The notes under the pieces were generated by a model. That model made no database searches. It was given only the letters and a program-made list of their open reading frames with translations, and had not been told where the DNA came from. Shown here in pieces: positions 1-7,471 of a stretch of 64,000 nucleotides of DNA. How positions within the stretch are numbered: position 1 is the first letter of the stretch; each line of letters begins with the position of its first letter. Source of the stretch: Cryobacterium sp. SO2. Lineage in GTDB: Bacteria; Actinomycetota; Actinomycetes; Actinomycetales; Microbacteriaceae. The position numbers and the translations under genes were made by a program. Where the stretch lies: contig NZ_CP117849.1 of the NCBI RefSeq assembly GCF_026151165.2, forward strand, positions 3,410,001-3,474,000, in the 5' to 3' direction.

Positions 1-153
1 GAAGGGCCGGTCACGGCCAGCAGCCCGGGGTCCGTCATTCAGTTGCACCCGCATGTCACCGTGCTCGTCGACGAAGCCGCTGCCGCCGGCCTCGGCAACC
101 TCGACTACTACCGGTACGCCTGGGCCCACAAGCCGTCCTGGCAGGGGCTCTGA
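1..153 (+). CDS. C-terminal end of an unidentified protein (5' partial)
   Basis: An open frame enters from the left edge and stops with TGA at 151-153, giving the last 50 residues of a protein that begins outside the window. The tail reads ...NLDYYRYAWAHKPSWQGL. I do not recognise a family from this fragment. Codon choice (strong G/C at third positions) fits a real gene. It converges on the leftward LysE gene with 24 bases between the stops, so the two do not share a transcript. Confidence 0.5.
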   Translation, partial: EGPVTASSPGSVIQLHPHVTVLVDEAAAAGLGNLDYYRYAWAHKPSWQGL

Positions 154-177
154 GGCCGCCGCCCAACGTGAGGCCAA

Positions 178-807
178 CTACCCCAGGGCCGTGCCCACGG
201 CAGCGACCCCGAGAAGCGCCACCAGGCCGAACCCGCACCCGCTGAGCACGGCCTGGCCGCGGTCGCTGATCCGGCCGCCCCAGAAGGCGCCCACCGCCAC
301 CAGGGCGAGCTGCCAGACCAGGGAGGCCGCCACCGCACCGGCCACGAACACCGCCGGCCACCGCTGCACGCCCACCGCCGACGGGATCGCGGCGGTCAAG
401 ACCAGGAAGTAGGCCAGGGTCGTCGGGTTGATCGCGGTGAGCCCGACGAAGGTGACGAACACCCGGCCCGCCGGACGCCGCCGAAGTGCGGCACCCGGCC
501 TGCCCGGCGTCGCCAGGCGCATCAGCCCGGCTCCGCCCATCACCATCAGCACGACCCCCGCCAGAACCTGCGACGCCGCGCCCCACGTCGCCAGAAGCGG
601 CGCAGCGACCGCGCCGAGAACCAGCGCCATGGTGCAGTACACGCCGTCCACCGCCGCCACCGCGGCGGCGGCGACAGCACCGGTGCGCAGGCCAGCGGTC
701 AGTCCTTCGCGCACCAGGAGCAACCCGATCGCTCCGAGGGGCACGGCCACGCCCCAGCCGGCGAGCAAGCCCGCTCCGAGTACCGTGCCGACCGCTCCCA
801 CATCCAT
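178..807 (-). CDS. LysE family amino-acid exporter
   Basis: A 209-residue integral membrane protein with about six hydrophobic segments and the N-terminal glycine-rich pattern (WGVAVPLGAIGLLLVREG) of the LysE/RhtB translocator family, which exports amino acids or their analogues by proton antiport. The N-terminal half carries the conserved glycine/proline segment and the third segment holds the family's GxxL..LG motif region. It is divergent from an Lrp/AsnC-type regulator 68 bases away, the classic lysE-lysG style pairing, so that regulator probably controls it in response to a cytoplasmic amino acid. The substrate cannot be read from sequence. The start at 807 is the first good ATG; GGAG lies only 2 bases upstream, so a leaderless start is possible. 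Confidence 0.85.
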   Translation of the reverse strand: MDVGAVGTVLGAGLLAGWGVAVPLGAIGLLLVREGLTAGLRTGAVAAAAVAAVDGVYCTMALVLGAVAAPLLATWGAASQVLAGVVLMVMGGAGLMRLATPGRPGAALRRRPAGRVFVTFVGLTAINPTTLAYFLVLTAAIPSAVGVQRWPAVFVAGAVAASLVWQLALVAVGAFWGGRISDRGQAVLSGCGFGLVALLGVAAVGTALG

Positions 808-863
808 GGCTCCGATGCTGCACCCCGCGGTTGCAGAGCCCTCGCTTTTCTCGGCAACGCGGC

Positions 864-869
864 TACAAT
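864..869 (+). promoter_or_regulatory. -10 box for the Lrp-type regulator, leaderless start
   Basis: TACAAT ends 6 bases before the ATG at 876, so transcription should start at or next to the start codon. No Shine-Dalgarno sequence is present. Confidence 0.55.
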
Positions 870-875
870 CGCGGC

Positions 876-1316
876 ATGGACGATCTGGACAGCGAAATCA
901 TCGGCATCCTGCGGGAAAATGGCCGTATTTCATTCAGTGCGCTCGGCGCCGCCGTCGGCCTCTCCACCAACGCCGCCTCCGCCAGGGTGCGCAAGCTGGA
1001 GACCTCCGGCGTGATCGTCGGCTACCGGGCCATCCTCGCCGACGACACCCCGCTCGGACCCCTCGGACTCGAAGCGTTCATCGACGTGCGGCTGCGCGCC
1101 GACGCCGATTCCGACACCTTCCTGCACGCGGCCCTGGCCGAGCCCGAGGTGCGTGACGCCGTGCACGTGACCGGCCCGTACGACTACCTCGTGCACGTCT
1201 CGGTCGCCGACAGCACCCACCTCAACGGGCTGCTGCACAGGCTGAAGCACCGGGCCGGCGCCGGCCAGACGCAGACCCGCCTCGCGCTGCGCGCGCCCAC
1301 GACGTCCAGGGACTGA
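876..1316 (+). CDS. Lrp/AsnC family transcriptional regulator
   Basis: A 146-residue protein. Residues 1-60 form an AsnC-type winged helix-turn-helix (MDDLDSEIIGILRENGR... then ALGAAVGLSTNAASARVRKLE), and the rest forms the ligand-binding RAM domain (GPLGLEAFIDVRLRAD..., ending with the GPYDYLVHVSVAD strand). Such proteins bind DNA as dimers or octamers and sense amino acids. It is divergent from the LysE exporter and is the likely regulator of both genes. I chose the ATG at 876 because the family starts with the short MDxLD motif and a -10 box sits exactly 6 bases upstream. A longer in-frame extension to 486 would read through the exporter gene on the other strand and is not credible. Confidence 0.9.
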   Translation: MDDLDSEIIGILRENGRISFSALGAAVGLSTNAASARVRKLETSGVIVGYRAILADDTPLGPLGLEAFIDVRLRADADSDTFLHAALAEPEVRDAVHVTGPYDYLVHVSVADSTHLNGLLHRLKHRAGAGQTQTRLALRAPTTSRD

Positions 1317-1360
1317 ACCAGCGGGTCGCTTCGGGTCGCCGCGCCCCCTCGGCGCTGTCG

Positions 1361-1366
1361 TACGCT
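1361..1366 (+). promoter_or_regulatory. -10 box for fetB, leaderless start
   Basis: TACGCT ends 6 bases before ATG 1373. No ribosome binding site is seen. Confidence 0.5.
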
Positions 1367-1372
1367 GAAGCA

Positions 1373-2122
1373 ATGACCGGCCTCAGCGACCTCGCCCCCA
1401 CCCTCGTCGGGGTCGGCGCGCTCGTGGTCCTCACCATCGCCATGCTGTGGAGCTCCCGCACCCCGCACCGGTTCGCGCCCGCATTCGCCATTCTGCGCGG
1501 CACCGCTCAGCTGGCCGTGATCAGCGTCATCCTGGGCGGCGTCATCACGAGCCCGCTCTGGGTGAGCGTGGCGCTCCTGGTGATGTTCACGGTGGCCGCG
1601 GCCACCGCCGCCCGCCGCCTGGGCTGGAGCTGGGGCCACTTCGCCCTGACCGCCGCGGCCATGGGAGCGGGCATCCTGGCCACACTGCTCATAGTCTTCA
1701 GCACCGGTGCCATCGAGTTCAGTCCGCGCTACGCCCTGGCCATCGGCGGCATCGTGATCGGCAATGCCATGTCGATCGCCACCCTTGCCGGACGCCGCCT
1801 CACCGAGTCGATCAATGAGCACTGGGAGGAGGTCGAGGGCTGGACCGCGCTGGGAGCAACACCACGGCAGTCCACGCTCGAACTCGCCAGGACCGCCGTC
1901 TACTCAGCGCTCATCCCCTCGACGGACCAGACCAAGACCACCGGTCTGGTCACCCTGCCCGGCGCCTTCGTCGGCGCAATCTTCGGCGGGGTGTCCCCGC
2001 TGGAGGCCGGCCGGTTCCAGGTGGTGGTGCTCGCCTCGATCATGGCCGCCGGCTCCATCACGGCCGTCGTCGTCGTGCGGATGCTCGCCCCCGTTCGGCA
2101 GCGTCCGGCAGCGCTCCGTTAG
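1373..2122 (+). CDS. fetB: FetB/YbbM (UPF0014) ABC transporter permease
   Basis: A 249-residue membrane protein with about seven hydrophobic segments and the diagnostic UPF0014 tail: AIGGIVIGNAMS, then ALGATPRQSTLELARTA and LPGAFVGAIFGGVSPLEAGRFQ. In Escherichia coli FetB is the permease of the FetAB iron exporter, which protects against oxidative stress; the ATPase FetA normally sits beside it. No ATPase gene adjoins it here, so either the partner lies elsewhere or the protein acts differently. Its stop codon TAG is also the first part of the -10 box of the next gene. Family assignment is firm; the iron role is inferred from E. coli. Confidence 0.82.
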   Translation: MTGLSDLAPTLVGVGALVVLTIAMLWSSRTPHRFAPAFAILRGTAQLAVISVILGGVITSPLWVSVALLVMFTVAAATAARRLGWSWGHFALTAAAMGAGILATLLIVFSTGAIEFSPRYALAIGGIVIGNAMSIATLAGRRLTESINEHWEEVEGWTALGATPRQSTLELARTAVYSALIPSTDQTKTTGLVTLPGAFVGAIFGGVSPLEAGRFQVVVLASIMAAGSITAVVVVRMLAPVRQRPAALR

Positions 2123-2125
2123 GCT
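2120..2125 (+). promoter_or_regulatory. -10 box for azlC overlapping the fetB stop codon
   Basis: TAGGCT begins on the TAG stop of fetB and ends 6 bases before the GTG at 2132, the same geometry as the other leaderless starts in this window. Confidence 0.5.
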
Positions 2126-2131
2126 CACTCG

Positions 2132-2881
2132 GTGCCCACGTCACTGCAGGAGTCCCCCGGCGCGAGGGTCGGGTTGTCGATCGCCGTCGCCACCGGCCTC
2201 TACGGCGTGTCCTTCGGCGCCCTGTCCGTCTCCTCCGGCCTCGACGTGTGGCAGACCCAGGCGCTGAGCCTGCTGCTCTTCTCCGGCGGCTCCCAATTCG
2301 CGTTCATCGGCGTGATCGCCGGCGGCGGCACCCCGGTGGCGGCGGCGAGCGCGGCGGCCCTGCTCGGCATCCGCAATGCCGTCTACGGCATGCAGATGAA
2401 CATGCTGCTGCAGCCGCGACGGTGGCGTCGCCTGGCCGCCGCCCACGTCACCATCGACGAATCGCTCGCCACCAGCACCGGCCAGACCGACCCGCTCGAA
2501 CAACGACGCGGCTTCTGGGTGGCCGGCGTCGGCATCTTCGTGCTCTGGAACCTGTTCACCCTGGTCGGCGCGCTGGCCGGGGACGCGATCGGGGACCCCA
2601 AGCAGTGGGGCCTCGACGGCGCCGCCGTCGCCGCATTCCTGGCCCTGCTCTGGCCGCGGCTGCGCTCGCGTGAAGCTGGAGCGATCGCCGCGGTCTGCGC
2701 GCTCGCCACCGTGCTCGCCGTGCCGTTCGTGCCGCCGGGCGTTCCGATCCTCGTCGCCGCCGTCGTCGCCGCCCTGATCGGCTGGTTCGGGTATCGCAGC
2801 GGGCCGTCCGGAGAGGGTCTGGAGCCCGATATCGATCCGTACCCGCAGCCGGACGACCCGAGCCGGACGGCGACCTCATGA
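2132..2881 (+). CDS. azlC: AzlC family branched-chain amino-acid exporter, large subunit
   Basis: A 249-residue protein of the AzlC family (GLSIAVATGLYGVSFGALSV near the N-terminus; SLLLFSGGSQFAFIGVI; a TIDES motif near residue 110). AzlC and AzlD form a two-part exporter for branched-chain amino acids and their analogues in Bacillus subtilis. It starts with GTG directly after a -10 box. The azlD gene overlaps its 3' end by four bases (ATGA). The last ~30 residues are acidic and proline-rich and look like a cytoplasmic tail. Confidence 0.88.
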   Translation: MPTSLQESPGARVGLSIAVATGLYGVSFGALSVSSGLDVWQTQALSLLLFSGGSQFAFIGVIAGGGTPVAAASAAALLGIRNAVYGMQMNMLLQPRRWRRLAAAHVTIDESLATSTGQTDPLEQRRGFWVAGVGIFVLWNLFTLVGALAGDAIGDPKQWGLDGAAVAAFLALLWPRLRSREAGAIAAVCALATVLAVPFVPPGVPILVAAVVAALIGWFGYRSGPSGEGLEPDIDPYPQPDDPSRTATS

Positions 2882-3189
2882 GTCTCTGGTTCTGGATCGT
2901 GGTGGCCTGCGCCGTGGGGTTCCTCACCAAGCTCGTCGGCTACCTCCTGCCGAGAAAGTGGCTCACGAACCCCCGGGTGGCCCGCGTGGCCGGCACCCTC
3001 ACCATCGGCCTGCTGGCCTCGCTCACCGTGGCCAACACCGTGGCCACCGGGGCCGCCCTCGCCGTGGATGCCAGGCTCGGCGCCCTCGCCGCGGCCGCCG
3101 TGGCGCTTTGGCTGAAGGCCCCCTTCCTCGTGGTGGTCATCGTCGGCGCGCTGGCCGCCGCGGGCCTGCGCCTCCTCGGCCTGCCCTAG
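2878..3189 (+). CDS. azlD: AzlD family branched-chain amino-acid transport, small subunit
   Basis: A 103-residue protein with three or four hydrophobic segments, matching the usual size and pattern of AzlD (LTKLVGYLLPRKWLTNPRV, then small TM segments). It overlaps azlC by ATGA and must be co-translated with it. A very strong hairpin follows its stop, ending the unit. Confidence 0.88.
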   Translation: MSLWFWIVVACAVGFLTKLVGYLLPRKWLTNPRVARVAGTLTIGLLASLTVANTVATGAALAVDARLGALAAAAVALWLKAPFLVVVIVGALAAAGLRLLGLP

Positions 3190-3194
3190 TCCCG

Positions 3195-3251
3195 CGAGCC
3201 GTGAGAAAAGCCCCAGAATCTCCGGATTTCTGGGGCTTTTCTCACGGCTCG
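3195..3251 (+). terminator. Strong hairpin terminator after azlD, member of a palindromic repeat family
   Basis: Arms of 24 bases (3195-3218 and 3228-3251) are perfectly complementary around a 9-base loop. The left arm begins CGAGCCGTGAGAAAAG. The A-rich and T-rich inner parts make it usable in both directions. Related sequences sit at 40335-40372 and 56603-56657. Confidence 0.75.
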
Positions 3252-3274
3252 AAAGGGTTTTGGGCTCGAATCCA

Positions 3275-3328
3275 TTGACACATCCGTCGTTGGCATGTCA
3301 TGCTGGTGCTCGTTCAAGCAAGCGTGAA
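3275..3328 (+). promoter_or_regulatory. Promoter and possible operator of the transketolase/sugar operon
   Basis: A perfect -35 box TTGACA lies at 3275-3280, with CATGCT as a plausible -10 at 3299-3304 (18-base spacer). Downstream, TTCAAGCAAGCGTGAA at 3313-3328 is an inverted repeat (TTCA/TGAA) placed where a repressor such as the SorC protein encoded at the other end of the cluster could bind. The operator role is a guess from position. Confidence 0.5.
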
Positions 3329-3355
3329 TAGATATGCAAAGGATGTACGGCGACG

Positions 3356-4237
3356 ATGCTGTTAGACACTGATCTCACCCAGGTTGAGACCTGGCGCTTG
3401 CTGCAGGCACACCTGGCCACAGCATCCGCCCCCGACCGGAACGCCCTGCTGCACCGGCGCGCGAACGACACCCGGAGCGATGTCGTGCGCATGATCGACC
3501 ACGCCGGCCAGGGCCACATCGGCGGCGACTTCTCGGTCACCGACATCCTCACCGTGCTCTTCAACGGCGTGCTGCGGATCGACCCGGCCCACCCCGACAA
3601 GGCCGGCCGCGACCGCTTCGTGCTGAGCAAGGGCCACTGCGCCGCCGCGCTCTATGCCACGCTGGCCAGCTGCGGCTACTTCTCGCCGGGCGAACTCCTC
3701 ACCTTCATGGGCCCGCTCTCCGCCCTCAACGGCCACCCCAACCGCAACAAGGTCCCCGGCGTCGAGACCAACACCGGCCCGCTCGGCCATGGCCTGCCCG
3801 TGGCCGTCGGCCAGGCGATGGCCGCCAAGCTGGCCGGCACCGGCGCCCGTGTCTTCGCCGTCATGGGCGACGGCGAAATGCAGGAGGGCAGCAACTGGGA
3901 GGCCCTGATGGCCGGCGCCCACTACGAACTCGACAACCTCACCGCGATCGTCGACCGCAACCGCCTGCAGCAGGGCGCGCGCACCGAAGACACGTCGTCC
4001 CTCGACCCGCTCGACGAGAAACTCCTCGCCTTCGGCTGGGAGCTGCGGATGATCGACGGCCACGACTACGAGCAGCTCGCGGCGGCCTTCGAACCGTCCC
4101 ACACCGGCAAGCCCGTCGCCGTGATCGCCAACACCACCAAGGGCAAAGGCGTGTCGTTCATCGAAGACCGGGTGGAATGGCACCATAAGGTGCCATCCAA
4201 AGAACAGGTACTGCTGGCACTGGAGGAATTGGCATGA
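3356..4237 (+). CDS. aptA: Split transketolase, N-terminal (TPP-binding) subunit; candidate apulose-4-phosphate transketolase subunit A
   Basis: A 293-residue protein equal to the first domain of transketolase. It has the early segment DVVRMIDHAGQGHIGGDFS, then FVLSKGHCAAALYATLA, and the thiamine diphosphate motif GDGEMQEGSNWEA, ending in ...DRNRLQQ. The pyrimidine-binding domain is encoded by the next gene, which overlaps by four bases (ATGA). Split transketolases of this kind are used in several pathways; the company of an FGGY kinase, an RbsABC importer and a TIM-barrel isomerase matches the published D-apiose pathway, in which apulose-4-phosphate plus glyceraldehyde-3-phosphate gives dihydroxyacetone and xylulose-5-phosphate. 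The domain call is firm and the substrate inferred. AAAGGA lies 12 bases upstream, a rather long spacing. Confidence 0.8.
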   Translation: MLLDTDLTQVETWRLLQAHLATASAPDRNALLHRRANDTRSDVVRMIDHAGQGHIGGDFSVTDILTVLFNGVLRIDPAHPDKAGRDRFVLSKGHCAAALYATLASCGYFSPGELLTFMGPLSALNGHPNRNKVPGVETNTGPLGHGLPVAVGQAMAAKLAGTGARVFAVMGDGEMQEGSNWEALMAGAHYELDNLTAIVDRNRLQQGARTEDTSSLDPLDEKLLAFGWELRMIDGHDYEQLAAAFEPSHTGKPVAVIANTTKGKGVSFIEDRVEWHHKVPSKEQVLLALEELA

Positions 4238-5202
4238 GCACCACAACGACCGCACCGGCCGTTCCCGTCTTCGACAACCGGACCGCGTTCGCGGACGAAC
4301 TCATCCAGCTCGCCCGGGCCGACAACCGCATCGTCGCCGTCTGCAACGACTCCGTCGGGTCGAGCAACCTGGTCGCCTTCCGCGACGAGTTCCCCGACCG
4401 CCTGATCAACGTCGGCATCGCCGAACAGAACATGGTGGGCGTGGGCGCCGGACTCGCCAGCGCCGGCTACATCCCGTTCGTCTGCGCCGCCGGACCGTTC
4501 CTCACCGGCCGTTCCCTCGAGCAGGTCAAGGCCGACGTGGCCTACAGCCAGCACCCCGTCATCCTCTGCGGGATGAGCCCCGGCATGGCCTACGGGGAAC
4601 TCGGCCCGACGCACCACTCGGTGGAGGACTTCTCCTGGCTGCGCGCGCTGCCGGGCCTGGACATCGTCGTGCCCGCCGATCGGCTGCAGACCAGGCAGGC
4701 CGTGCAGCAGGCCGTCGCCAGTCCCCGCCCGATGTACATCAGGGTGGGCCGGCACAAGGTACCCGACGTCTCCCCCGCCGACTCCGTGCTCGAACGGGGT
4801 CGGTTCCAGACCATCCGCGAGGGCACCGACGTGACCCTGATCGGCACCGGCACCCTGGTCTCCCGCGCCCTCGAGGCCGCGGAGCTCCTGGCCCAGGACG
4901 GCCTGTCGGTGCGGGTGCTCAACGCCGCGTACATCGCGCCATTGGATGTGCCGGCGATCGTCGCCGCCGCCGAGCAGACCGGTGCGATCATCACGGCCGA
5001 AGAAGGCAACGTGGCCGGCGGGCTCGGTGCCGCTGTCGCCTCCGTGGTCTCCCAGCTGGGCCGGGATGCCCGGGTGCCGGTGCGGATCCTCGGGCTCACC
5101 GAGTTCGCCCCGACGGGCAGCACCGACTTCCTGCTGGACTACTTCGGTCTCACGGCCGCCCACCTCGCCACCGCCGCCAGGGACGCGAGGACGAATGGCT
5201 GA
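4234..5202 (+). CDS. aptB: Split transketolase, C-terminal (pyrimidine-binding) subunit; candidate apulose-4-phosphate transketolase subunit B
   Basis: A 322-residue protein with the transketolase central domain (INVGIAEQNMVGVGAGLA, where the glutamate activates thiamine diphosphate; GELGPTHHSVEDFSWLRALP) and the C-terminal domain (GTLVSRALEAAELLAQDGLSV). It completes the enzyme begun by the gene before it. The next gene, the kinase, overlaps its end by eight bases. Confusion with 1-deoxyxylulose-5-phosphate synthase is unlikely because that enzyme is a single chain of about 630 residues. Confidence 0.8.
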   Translation: MSTTTTAPAVPVFDNRTAFADELIQLARADNRIVAVCNDSVGSSNLVAFRDEFPDRLINVGIAEQNMVGVGAGLASAGYIPFVCAAGPFLTGRSLEQVKADVAYSQHPVILCGMSPGMAYGELGPTHHSVEDFSWLRALPGLDIVVPADRLQTRQAVQQAVASPRPMYIRVGRHKVPDVSPADSVLERGRFQTIREGTDVTLIGTGTLVSRALEAAELLAQDGLSVRVLNAAYIAPLDVPAIVAAAEQTGAIITAEEGNVAGGLGAAVASVVSQLGRDARVPVRILGLTEFAPTGSTDFLLDYFGLTAAHLATAARDARTNG

Positions 5203-6715
5203 CTCTCCCGCCGGGGCGCACTCGACCGCGCCGGTCCTCGTCGCGATCGACCAGGGCACCAGCTCCACCAAGGTGCTCGTGATCGACGCGTCCGGTGCCA
5301 TCGTGTCGTCGGCCGTGGTGCCGATCGGCCAGGCGCACCCGCAGCCGGGCTGGGTCGAGCAGGACGCCGAGGAGATCGCGCAGAGCGTGTTCACCGGCAT
5401 CCGCGACGCCGCGACAGGTTTCGGCGAGCGCATCGCCGGGCTCGGGCTGTCCAGCCAGCGGGAATCCGCCCTGGTCTGGGATCGCGCCACCGGGCAGGCG
5501 CTGGGCCCCGTGCTCGGCTGGCAGGACCGGCGCACAACCGCGAGCGCCGCCGCGCTGACCCAGGCCGGCCACGCTCCGCTCGTGCGTGAGATCACCGGGC
5601 TGCCCATCGACCCGATGTTCTCGGCGCTCAAGCTCGGCTGGCTCCTCGACCAGGTCGACCCGGATCGGGTCCGCAGCGCCGCCGGCGAGATCTGCGTGGG
5701 CACCATTGACTCCTGGCTGCTCTTCCGCCTCACCGGCGAGCACCGCATCGAGTCCGGCAACGCCAGCCGCACCCAACTGCTCAACCTGCACACCGTCGAC
5801 TGGGACGAGCGACTGCTCGAGCTCTTCAGGGTGCCACGCGCCACCCTGCCGCTCGTGACCGCATCCTCCACCCCGAGCGCCGTCGTGCACGGCGTTGCCG
5901 GCCTGCCCGCCGGCACACGGGTGCGCGCCGTGATGGGCGACTCCCACTCCGCCCTCTACGCGCACGGCGTGCGGCAGGCCGGCGCGGTCAAGGTCACCTA
6001 CGGCACCGGCTCGTCCATCATGGGGCTCCTTCCCGCCGGCGAGACCGGCAGCGCCGGCGCAGCCGCCGACGGGCTCGTGACCACCCTGGCTTGGCAGACC
6101 GACACCGCGCACCACGCCTTCGAGGGCAACATCCTCTCCACCGGATCCACGATGGTGTGGCTCGCCGAGCTACTCGGGCGCTCCCCCGGCGCCCTGTTCG
6201 AGCTGGCGCAGGCCGCGCCCGCCGACCACGGCCTCGACCTCGTGCCGGCGTTCTCCGGTCTCGGCGCCCCGTGGTGGGACGAGAACGCCCGCGCCCTGGT
6301 CATCGGTCTCACCCTCGGCACCACCCCGGCCGCGCTGGCCAGGGCGGCGGCGGAGTCGATCGCACTGCAGATCGAAGACGTTCTCGCGGCGGCGGATGCC
6401 CGCGGCGGCCCGCGAATCGACCGGATCCTCGTCGACGGCGGCCCCTCGGCCAACGACTGGCTCATGCAGCTGCAGGCCGACCTCAGCCAGCGCGAGGTCA
6501 TCCGACCGGAGGTCGGCGCCCTCTCTGCCCTGGGCGTGGCCTACCTGGCCGGCATCGGCGCCGGCGTCTGGACGGACGCCCAGGTGTTGGCACTGCCGCG
6601 GCGGAGTACCTCCTTCAGCCCCTCGCTCGACCCCGCCGCCTGGCGGGCGCGGCGACACGGCTGGTTGGCGGCCGTTGCGGCCGCCCGCGGCGCGCCGCCG
6701 GGCACCGGTTCCTGA
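5195..6715 (+). CDS. FGGY carbohydrate kinase; candidate D-apulose kinase
   Basis: A 506-residue FGGY sugar kinase. The phosphate-binding loop VAIDQGTSSTKVLVID opens the N-terminal domain; LGWQDRRT and GNASRTQLLNL belong to the sugar site; GTGSSIMG and the adenosine loop VDGGPSANDWLMQLQADL lie in the C-terminal domain. Similar proteins are called glycerol or xylulose kinases. Placed between a split transketolase and an RbsABC importer it is best read as the kinase that phosphorylates the imported ketose (apulose in the apiose pathway). I start at ATG 5195 because the upstream in-frame extension lies inside the transketolase gene; the overlap is eight bases. Confidence 0.8.
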   Translation: MADSPAGAHSTAPVLVAIDQGTSSTKVLVIDASGAIVSSAVVPIGQAHPQPGWVEQDAEEIAQSVFTGIRDAATGFGERIAGLGLSSQRESALVWDRATGQALGPVLGWQDRRTTASAAALTQAGHAPLVREITGLPIDPMFSALKLGWLLDQVDPDRVRSAAGEICVGTIDSWLLFRLTGEHRIESGNASRTQLLNLHTVDWDERLLELFRVPRATLPLVTASSTPSAVVHGVAGLPAGTRVRAVMGDSHSALYAHGVRQAGAVKVTYGTGSSIMGLLPAGETGSAGAAADGLVTTLAWQTDTAHHAFEGNILSTGSTMVWLAELLGRSPGALFELAQAAPADHGLDLVPAFSGLGAPWWDENARALVIGLTLGTTPAALARAAAESIALQIEDVLAAADARGGPRIDRILVDGGPSANDWLMQLQADLSQREVIRPEVGALSALGVAYLAGIGAGVWTDAQVLALPRRSTSFSPSLDPAAWRARRHGWLAAVAAARGAPPGTGS

Positions 6716-6823
6716 CCGTCCCCCAGCAGCCACCCACCGACACCCACCCCGTCAGCACCGACTCGCACCACCTCGCACCACCTCGCACCGACACACAGCA
6801 GATCTGCAAAGGAGCAGTACCTC

Positions 6824-7471
6824 ATGGCCAGACCCACCGTCCCACCCCGTCGGGTGAAACCCTGGATGTTCGGAGCCGTCGCGATCGTGATCGTCGTGGT
6901 CGCGGCCGCCCTGAGCGTCAAGGTCGTCAGCCTCGAGGATGCCGCGGCGAGCGCGGCCGGCGGCTTCGACCCGGCCAGCTACGCCGCCGACAGGTTCGAG
7001 TCTGAGGTCGTGCCGCAGATCGAGGACGAGGCCATCGACCTGGCCACCCTGCTCGGCGACCTCAACGGCGGCGGCGACGAAGCCGACTTCGGCAACACCT
7101 CGGGCTCCAGCAGCGCCTACAGCTTCCCCGTCACCTTCACCGGCGTCGCCGGCACACCCGTCGGTGCAATCCTGCCGGTGACCGTCGACGGAGTGCCGGC
7201 CGACGTGACCGTGCAGGTGCAGATCGGCCCGGCACTGAACGGCGCCGCCATCCGCGACGTCACCGGCACCGTGAGCTTCAACGAGTTCACCAACCAGCTC
7301 GAGTACCAGACCGTCGCCACCGAGTTCAACAACCTCGTCCGCGAGACCGTGCTCAGCGGAGTGGACCCGGCAGCGTTGGCCGGCACGACGGTCACGGTCA
7401 CCGGCGCGTTCACGCGGGTCAACCCCGCGCTCGTCTCGGTCGTTCCGGTGAGCCTCGAGGTGGCACCGTGA
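6824..7471 (+). CDS. DUF2291 family membrane-anchored protein
   Basis: A 215-residue protein with one N-terminal membrane segment (PWMFGAVAIVIVVVAAAL) and an extracytoplasmic domain, of the DUF2291 family. Members are regularly found just upstream of RbsABC-type importers for pentoses and related sugars, but no molecular role is established to my knowledge. A very good ribosome site (AAAGGAG) precedes the start. Its end overlaps the ATPase gene by GTGA. The 108-base gap after the kinase carries short repeats of CACCTCGCAC and no gene. Confidence 0.75.
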   Translation: MARPTVPPRRVKPWMFGAVAIVIVVVAAALSVKVVSLEDAAASAAGGFDPASYAADRFESEVVPQIEDEAIDLATLLGDLNGGGDEADFGNTSGSSSAYSFPVTFTGVAGTPVGAILPVTVDGVPADVTVQVQIGPALNGAAIRDVTGTVSFNEFTNQLEYQTVATEFNNLVRETVLSGVDPAALAGTTVTVTGAFTRVNPALVSVVPVSLEVAP

